Positions 58,639 through 64,000 of a stretch of DNA of 64,000 bases are shown here, one piece after another. The DNA comes from Planctomycetota bacterium (GTDB lineage: Bacteria > Planctomycetota > Phycisphaerae > SM23-33 > FEN-1343). The DNA lies in the NCBI GenBank assembly GCA_012514895.1, contig JAAYZK010000188.1:24785-88784 (forward strand), written 5' to 3'. Under the pieces are notes generated by a model. That model ran no database searches. It worked only from the letters and a program-made list of their open reading frames with translations, and had not been told where the DNA came from. Positions within the stretch are counted from its first letter, which is position 1. Each line of letters opens with the position of its first letter. The position numbers were made by a program, and so were the translations under genes.

Positions 58639-59592
58639 TCAGGGACGTCTCTCGGCGGGACGCTCCTGGCCCCGCATGATCGCCTTGCACCGTTCCGTCA
58701 GGTGTCGCTTGCGCCCCAGGGGGATGGGGCAGATGCGGATGCAGTCGCCGCGGGTGGGCCAGGTGTCGCGGCCGGCGGTGCGGGACATGCACAGGACCGG
58801 GTCGCTCTTGGAGGGCGTGTCGATGAAGATCGCCGTGGGGTCCACCTTGTCGACTGAACGGTAGTCGGTCACCTCCGCGTCGTCCCGCAGCGTCACGGCG
58901 CGCTGGAAGCAGGCCTTCAGGCACAGACGGCACTTGTCCCGCAGGCACAGCGGCTCGGCCAGCAGCGGGTCGGCCGTCAGATCCGCGTCGGTGACGATGG
59001 AGTTGAACCGCTGTCGCGGCCCGAACTGGGGGGTCAGCACGACGTTGTTGTACCCGAACTCGCCCAGCCCAGCCCGCGTCGCCGCGTGGCGGTGGCTGAA
59101 CGGCCCGTAGTGGTACCGGAAGGGCGACGCCGGCTTGCCGCGCGCTCCCTCCCACATGTCCGCCTGGGTCCAGCCGTCCATCCGCGGGTTGATGCCCGTC
59201 GTCGGGAAGATCATCACCTGGTGGCCCCGGGCCATCAGGAACTGGCCGACCGCCTGGGCGACGAACTCCAGCATGCAGTCGTGCAGGTGGTGGCCCACGC
59301 GGCTGTACACCGCGTCGGCGTACGCCGACGCGACATGCTCGGGGATCATCTCCGTCGGCCGCTCCTGCAGCCTCGCCGTCGCGTCCAGCACGCCGTCCAG
59401 GATCGGCATCGCGATGCTGATCACCGACCGGGCGCCCTGCAGGAAGTCCCTGGGATCATGTCCCCGCGGGGCGGCGTCCGCCAGCGGCGGCATCTGGTCG
59501 AACCGTTCCACGTTCGCCACGCCGACCAAGGCGGCCCCGGCGCGTGTAGCGACGTCCTTGACCTGGCGGGTGAATTCTTCGCTGGACGGCAT
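58639..59592 (-). CDS. Epoxyqueuosine-reductase (QueG)-like iron-sulfur protein
   Basis: TRAGLGEFGYNNVVLTPQFGPRQRFNSIVTDADL; CLRDKCRLCLKACFQRAVTL; ATG 59592. Confidence 0.75.
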   Translation of the reverse strand: MPSSEEFTRQVKDVATRAGAALVGVANVERFDQMPPLADAAPRGHDPRDFLQGARSVISIAMPILDGVLDATARLQERPTEMIPEHVASAYADAVYSRVGHHLHDCMLEFVAQAVGQFLMARGHQVMIFPTTGINPRMDGWTQADMWEGARGKPASPFRYHYGPFSHRHAATRAGLGEFGYNNVVLTPQFGPRQRFNSIVTDADLTADPLLAEPLCLRDKCRLCLKACFQRAVTLRDDAEVTDYRSVDKVDPTAIFIDTPSKSDPVLCMSRTAGRDTWPTRGDCIRICPIPLGRKRHLTERCKAIMRGQERPAERRP

Positions 59593-59779
59593 GGTCGGCG
59601 TCCTCCTCGAGCATGGGTGTCCACGGGCCGCGATTATCGCAGAGGTGCCGCGGACACGCAACAGCGCCTCCCGGGGGGTCGGCGAGCGTTTCGGCGGACT
59701 GGCGTGCGCCCGTGCCATCGCGTAGGATCGTGGGCTGTCCGGCGCGGCGCCGGACGGGGCGGACTGTGAGGTTGCCCTT

Positions 59780-60827
59780 CGTGCTGAAAGGACCAGGCGT
59801 GTTTTCCCTTCCGCTTCTGGCCGCACCGTCGGTTCCCCTGGCTCGGGTCCTGCCCGTGCTCGCCTGGATGGGCCTGCCCGTGCTGGCGGGTTTCCTGGCC
59901 TGGCAATGGGGGCTGAGGCGGCGGCCGGGCGGGGCGGCGCTCGCCGCGGCCGCGACGGGCGTGTTGAGCCGCGCGGTGCTGGTGGTCCTCACCCCGCTGC
60001 TGATGGTGGTGCTGTTCTGGCCCGCCCGGATCCCCCTGTCGCTGCCGCTGATCGGCCTGTTCGCGCACCTGTTCGGCGGGGCGGTCGGGTACGGCCTGGG
60101 GCGGTTCGGGCGGCTCGACCGTGGCGGGCGGGGGGCGTTCTTCCTGTGCGGGGCGTGCAGCAACATTCTCAGCTTCGGCGGAATCACGACGCTGTTCCTG
60201 GTGGGCCCGCACCATCCGGGCGGCCCCGACGGCGCGCTGTCAGACCTGGCGCTGTACCGCGTGTTCGAGACGCCCCTGTACTTCCTGTTCGCCTGGCCCG
60301 TCTTCGCCCTGTTCGCCCCGCGCGACGACAACGTCCCCCGGCGGCGGGGGGCCGCCTTCCGACAGGCCGTCCGCCCGGCCGCGATGATGCCCGTCGCGGG
60401 CATCGTCGTCGGGTGCCTGCTGAACGTCTCCGGCGCGCCCATGCCCGCCTGGCTCGCCGGAGCGGCGGCGCCCCTGGTCAAGCTCACCACGCTGACGATC
60501 GGCGCGACCGTCGGGCTCACCCTGCGGGCCGCCTCCCCGAGAAGGTACCTGGGGACCTGCCTGACGCTCGCCGCCGTCAAGTTCATCATCGTCCCTGCGG
60601 CGACCGTCTCGCTGGCCTGGGCCCTGGGCATCCGGGGGCCGACACTCGCGGTGGTCATGGTCTGCGCCGCCATGCCTTTGGCCAACTTCGCCGTCGTCGG
60701 CGCCGCCTACTACCGCCTCGAAGAGGACCGCGTCGCGGCGGTCTGGATCTTCACCATGGCCCTCATGCCCCTGGTCGTCTCCCTCCTGGCGGTCCTGGTC
60801 GAGGCCGGCCAGTGGGGGCGGCCCTGA
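59780..60827 (+). CDS. AEC-family (auxin efflux carrier-like) permease
   Basis: Start approximate (ORF opens at 59613). Hydrophobic, about 10 TM; FLCGACSNILSFGGITTLFLVG; MVCAAMPLANFAVVGAAYYRLEEDRVAAVWIFTMALMPLVV. Confidence 0.7.
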
Positions 60828-60906
60828 GGGCGAGACGCGCCCCTGGACGGCCGTCGTCTCCGTCGCGCGAGGCAGGAGGGGCTGTCGTCCGCGGCCGGGG
60901 GGGGCG

Positions 60907-62019
60907 TCAGAGGGCGTCCAGTTCGGCGACGAGGTCGTTGAGCATGGCCCAGCCGGTCGGGAGGGAGCCTGTCTCGATGTACTCGTCGGCGCGGTGGCCG
61001 TTGCCGCCCTCGACGATGCCGACGCAGATGGCCCGCCAGCCGCGGGTGAGGGGGACGTTGATGTTCGTCGAGGCCACCGACGGGGCGACCTCCACCGCGT
61101 GCCGCTGCCAGACCCGCCGGACGGCCCCCAGGAGCGTCCCGTCGTCGACCGGGTCGGCCGCCGGGCGCAGGCCGACGATCTCCAGGTCCAGGGCGATCGA
61201 GGAGGCGGCGGACATCCGGTGAACCACGCCGCACACGCCCACGTCGATCTCGCGGAGCGCGTCGGGGCTCTCGGAGCGGAACTCGAAGGTCGCCTCGCCG
61301 TGGCGGGAGATGCAGTTGATCCCTTCACCGCCGGCCAGCGTGCCGATGTTGAACGACACCAGCCGGTCGAACTGGCGCGCGACGTGGCGGCGGATGCGCC
61401 GGATCCGCGCCAGGGCGTCGACGACGGTCTGGGTGGCGCTGGGCGTGCCCCAGGCCGACCACGAATGCCCGCCCTCGCCGCGGGCGACGAGGCGGTAGCG
61501 GTTGGAGCCGAGGCCGGCGACGTGGCACTTGTGGCGGCTGCCGTCCAGGGACACCAGGGCGAAGGGGGCGTCGGCGTGGTCGTCGGCCACCTGGCGGATG
61601 CCCCGCAGGTTGCCCAGGCCCTCTTCCCCGACGGTCAGGACGATGCGGAGCGGACGTCGGAGCCGGATGCCGCCGTCGCGGGCGTGGCGGGCAAAGACCG
61701 CCAGCAGGGCGACCGCCGCCAGGTCGTCGGCGACGCCTGCACCGACGAGGCGCCCGTCCTGTTCGACGAGCCGCTCGGCGACGCCGGCGCCGACGACGTC
61801 GACGTGGGCGTCCAGCAGGATCGACTCGGCCCAGGGGCCTTCGCCCCCGACGTCCAGCCAGACGTTGCCCGCCGCGTCGCTTCGGGCCGGCACGCCCGCT
61901 TGCTGCGCCCACTGGCGGATGGCCGCCAGGCGCGGCGCTTCTCCCCCGGTCGGTCCCGGCGTGGTGACGAGCCGTTCGAGCAGGTCGCGGACGTCCGGTA
62001 TCGGTTCATGTCCATCCAT
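60907..62019 (-). CDS. M20-family metallopeptidase
   Basis: SILLDAHVDVVGAGVAERLVEQDGRLVGAGVADDLAAVALLAVFA; IVLTVGEEGLGNLRGIRQ; GEGGHSWSAWGTPSATQTVVDALARI. Confidence 0.87.
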   Translation of the reverse strand: MDGHEPIPDVRDLLERLVTTPGPTGGEAPRLAAIRQWAQQAGVPARSDAAGNVWLDVGGEGPWAESILLDAHVDVVGAGVAERLVEQDGRLVGAGVADDLAAVALLAVFARHARDGGIRLRRPLRIVLTVGEEGLGNLRGIRQVADDHADAPFALVSLDGSRHKCHVAGLGSNRYRLVARGEGGHSWSAWGTPSATQTVVDALARIRRIRRHVARQFDRLVSFNIGTLAGGEGINCISRHGEATFEFRSESPDALREIDVGVCGVVHRMSAASSIALDLEIVGLRPAADPVDDGTLLGAVRRVWQRHAVEVAPSVASTNINVPLTRGWRAICVGIVEGGNGHRADEYIETGSLPTGWAMLNDLVAELDAL

Positions 62020-62091
62020 CGCATCGGCTCCCGCGTAAGGGGGGATGTCTCTGTGTATCGTACGGTCCGCGGATCGCGTCGCGTTGTGCGC

Positions 62092-62123
62092 AAAAAAAGG
62101 CACGGCGTCGGGGAACGCCGTGC
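62092..62123 (-). terminator. Rho-independent terminator
   Basis: Minus strand GCACGGCG-ttccccga-CGCCGTGC followed by TTTTTTT. Confidence 0.85.
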
Positions 62124-62173
62124 GGTTTCGCCCGCCCAAGAGGGGGCGGGCTATCGGGATCCATGGCAAACGT

Positions 62174-62482
62174 CTACATCGGCTTGTCCTCTTCGCCCTC
62201 CGGCTCCCCTCCGAAGCTGGAGTTCGGCGGGCGGGACTCGAGCATCTTGCGGAGGTAGCGGTTCTCGCGGCGAGTCGCCTCCAGGTCGAACACCAGGTAC
62301 TTGATGTGCAGCCGGAGGTAGTCCAGCGCCTCGGCGACACTCTTGGCGGTGGCGGCCAGCTTCCTGTGCTGCTCCTGCGTCTGCGTCGCCAGATCCTTCA
62401 GCACCTGCTGCTGCGGCGCCGGCAGCCGTTCGATCTCACCAATCAGCTCGTGAAGCTTCTGCTTGAAAGTCGTTTCGTCCAT
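62174..62482 (-). CDS. Small coiled-coil protein
   Basis: MDETTFKQKLHELIGEIERLPAPQQQVLKDLATQTQEQHRKLAATAKSVAEALDYLRLHIKYLVFDLEATRRENRYLRKMLESRPPNSSF; good upstream -10 and downstream terminator. Confidence 0.75.
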   Translation of the reverse strand: MDETTFKQKLHELIGEIERLPAPQQQVLKDLATQTQEQHRKLAATAKSVAEALDYLRLHIKYLVFDLEATRRENRYLRKMLESRPPNSSFGGEPEGEEDKPM

Positions 62483-62618
62483 GCCGCATACCGCCTTTCC
62501 GTCAGGGCTCCTGTGGCTCGTGCGGGCTCCGCGACCCGCTGATGCTCCTGGAAAAGAGCAATGACGATGCCAGCCGACGACGGGGGGCATGAATTCGAAG
62601 TTATCCCATAAGCCACTT

Positions 62619-62624
62619 ATTATA
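62619..62624 (-). promoter_or_regulatory. -10 element for the coiled-coil gene
   Basis: Minus strand TATAAT; the -35 is poorly defined. Confidence 0.4.
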
Positions 62625-62994
62625 CACGAGTTACAGACTTAATGTTCCGGATGTCAAGATGGGAGGGTTTTACGGCCTGCGCGGGGATGTTGCCTGGGGG
62701 CAACAGCCGGCCGCGTGGAGTGTAAGGTGGGGTATCTGTATGGCTTATCGGCCGTCCCCCGGGGCCTGGGGCGGTGTTGCCGAAAAGCAACACGTTGATC
62801 TCACGCAACACCTGACCGGTTGGGCGGCCGAGCGGGACGAGGTCCTTGGATGGGTGACCCGTTCCCGCCGATGGGGCGGCGCGACGTACGGCATGCTTTT
62901 CAGGGGCTGAGGGCTGTTCACCGACGTTCAGCCGCCGTGCAGGCGGGCGTCTTGTCGGCCTCGGGGCCACTCAGCCGCGTCAACCGGTCGTCCA

Positions 62995-63864
62995 TCAGGC
63001 GAAGACGACCGAAGTGTAGCCCACCGCGTGGCTGGTGTCGTTGGGGCTATACGCCTTAAGTGTCTCGTAGCTGTTGGTATGCTGAAGGACCGTCGCCGAC
63101 GTCGCCCCCAGCGCCTGGCAGGCGGTCATTGTCGCCGCGATCGCCCCGCCGCCGCACGCCGAGTGGGTGCGACGGGTGTGCTCGACGACGGGGACGGCGT
63201 CCATCGCTTCGATTAACTTCAGCAATTCCCGATCGTTAGCCATCGCCCATTCAATGCCCTGCATCCCGACGCCCGCCGGGGTGACCCCGTACCGCGGGCC
63301 GTAGTGCGTCAGGTCCGTGCTGCCGATCACGACCGGCCGGGGCGTCCACCCGGCCAGGACCGCGCCGATCTGCCGTCCCATCTCCGCCGCCTCCGCCACC
63401 GGGGGCGCCAGAATCGGCACGATGCGGGCATTCGGCCTAAGCACCTGAATGAACGGGAGTTGGACCTCCAAGCTGTGTTCACGCCCGTGGGCACGGCAAT
63501 CCACCTGGACACCTGGGCACCCGCGCGCCACCGCCGCGGCCAGTTCGCCATCGACCGCCACCTCCCCCAGTGGCGTCTCCCACGTCCCCTGGTCGAACAG
63601 CAGCCCCGACCGGCCCGTCGGTGCGTGAGATGCGCCCAGCAGGACGAAGCTCGATTCGGCCGCGTCACGGACCAGGGCCAGGAACGTCAGGGCCGCCACG
63701 GTCCCGCTGCAGACCCACCCGGCATGGGGCACCAGGCCTCCGACGCAGCCGGTCGGCGTGCTCTCCGGCAGGTGGGTGGCGGCGAGCATGGAACGCACCA
63801 TCCGCTCGCACGCCTGGGGCGATGCATCATAGAACGTGCCGGCCACGATGGGCGAACGGATCAT
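62995..63864 (-). CDS. amrB: AmmeMemoRadiSam system protein B (MEMO1 family)
   Basis: SPIVAGTFYDASPQACERMVRSM; GLVPHAGWVCSGTVAALTF; LLGASHAP; HSLEVQLPFIQVL; VVIGSTDLTHYGPRYG. Confidence 0.93.
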   Translation of the reverse strand: MIRSPIVAGTFYDASPQACERMVRSMLAATHLPESTPTGCVGGLVPHAGWVCSGTVAALTFLALVRDAAESSFVLLGASHAPTGRSGLLFDQGTWETPLGEVAVDGELAAAVARGCPGVQVDCRAHGREHSLEVQLPFIQVLRPNARIVPILAPPVAEAAEMGRQIGAVLAGWTPRPVVIGSTDLTHYGPRYGVTPAGVGMQGIEWAMANDRELLKLIEAMDAVPVVEHTRRTHSACGGGAIAATMTACQALGATSATVLQHTNSYETLKAYSPNDTSHAVGYTSVVFA

Positions 63865-63887
63865 CGGTCAGGCCTCCTTCCGCGCGA

Positions 63888-63916
63888 TTGTCCCGTATGC
63901 GATACCAACCTATAAT
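63888..63916 (+). promoter_or_regulatory. Sigma-70 promoter, likely leaderless downstream gene
   Basis: TTGTCC-17 nt-TATAAT, ATG 8 nt after the -10. Confidence 0.7.
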
Positions 63917-63923
63917 CCTACCC

Positions 63924-64000
63924 ATGGATGAGAGAAATCAACAGGGACGCCTCGCCTTCTCCGGCCGCAGATTCGACGTGCGGATCGTGGAGACCCCCGC
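63924..64000 (+). CDS. Partial CDS, possible NUDIX hydrolase N-terminus
   Basis: MDERNQQGRLAFSGRRFDVRIVETP, truncated by the window end. Confidence 0.4.
   Translation, partial: MDERNQQGRLAFSGRRFDVRIVETP

Noticed and set aside
62840-62885. Segment CCTTGGATGGGTGACCCGTTCC resembling part of 5S rRNA (TTGGATGGGAGACC)
   Set aside because: Flanks do not fold into a 5S helix I/II/III arrangement and the resemblance is to eukaryotic 5S; probably coincidence.

Overview
64 kb of high-GC bacterial DNA. PEP-CTERM proteins, dockerin/EF-hand-like repeats and the general gene content suggest a planctomycete or other PVC-type bacterium (inference). I read about 45 protein-coding genes. Most of the very long ORFs in the supplied track are antisense artefacts of GC skew. 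Main blocks: (1) a TPR protein, a PAS-HisKA_3-REC kinase and a response regulator; (2) an alpha-glucan/trehalose block (malQ, glgX, treY, treZ, an MscS channel, a TreT-like glycosyltransferase); (3) a tightly packed minus-strand five-gene operon: SpeD-like AdoMet decarboxylase, BioF2/FemAB-like acyltransferase, ATP-grasp ligase, alanine-racemase-fold PLP decarboxylase, and an apparently exported agmatine-deiminase-like enzyme. Its upstream region has a near-consensus sigma-54 promoter and nested palindromes, and a sigma-54 activator with a degenerate receiver is transcribed divergently from it; (4) a DRE-TIM metallolyase with its own sigma-54-like site; (5) a PIG-L/GT4/cupin/glycosidase/oxidoreductase block; (6) several PEP-CTERM/dockerin-like surface proteins; (7) an amino-sugar catabolic operon (DeoR, NagA, NagB-like, class III aminotransferase, Gfo/Idh) with a visible operator-promoter; (8) an alpha-L-rhamnosidase, a beta-helix protein, transporters and peptidases. 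The best candidate for an undescribed system is block 3 with the regulator and possibly block 4 (about 15.6-24.9 kb). No rRNA, tRNA or CRISPR array was recognised.
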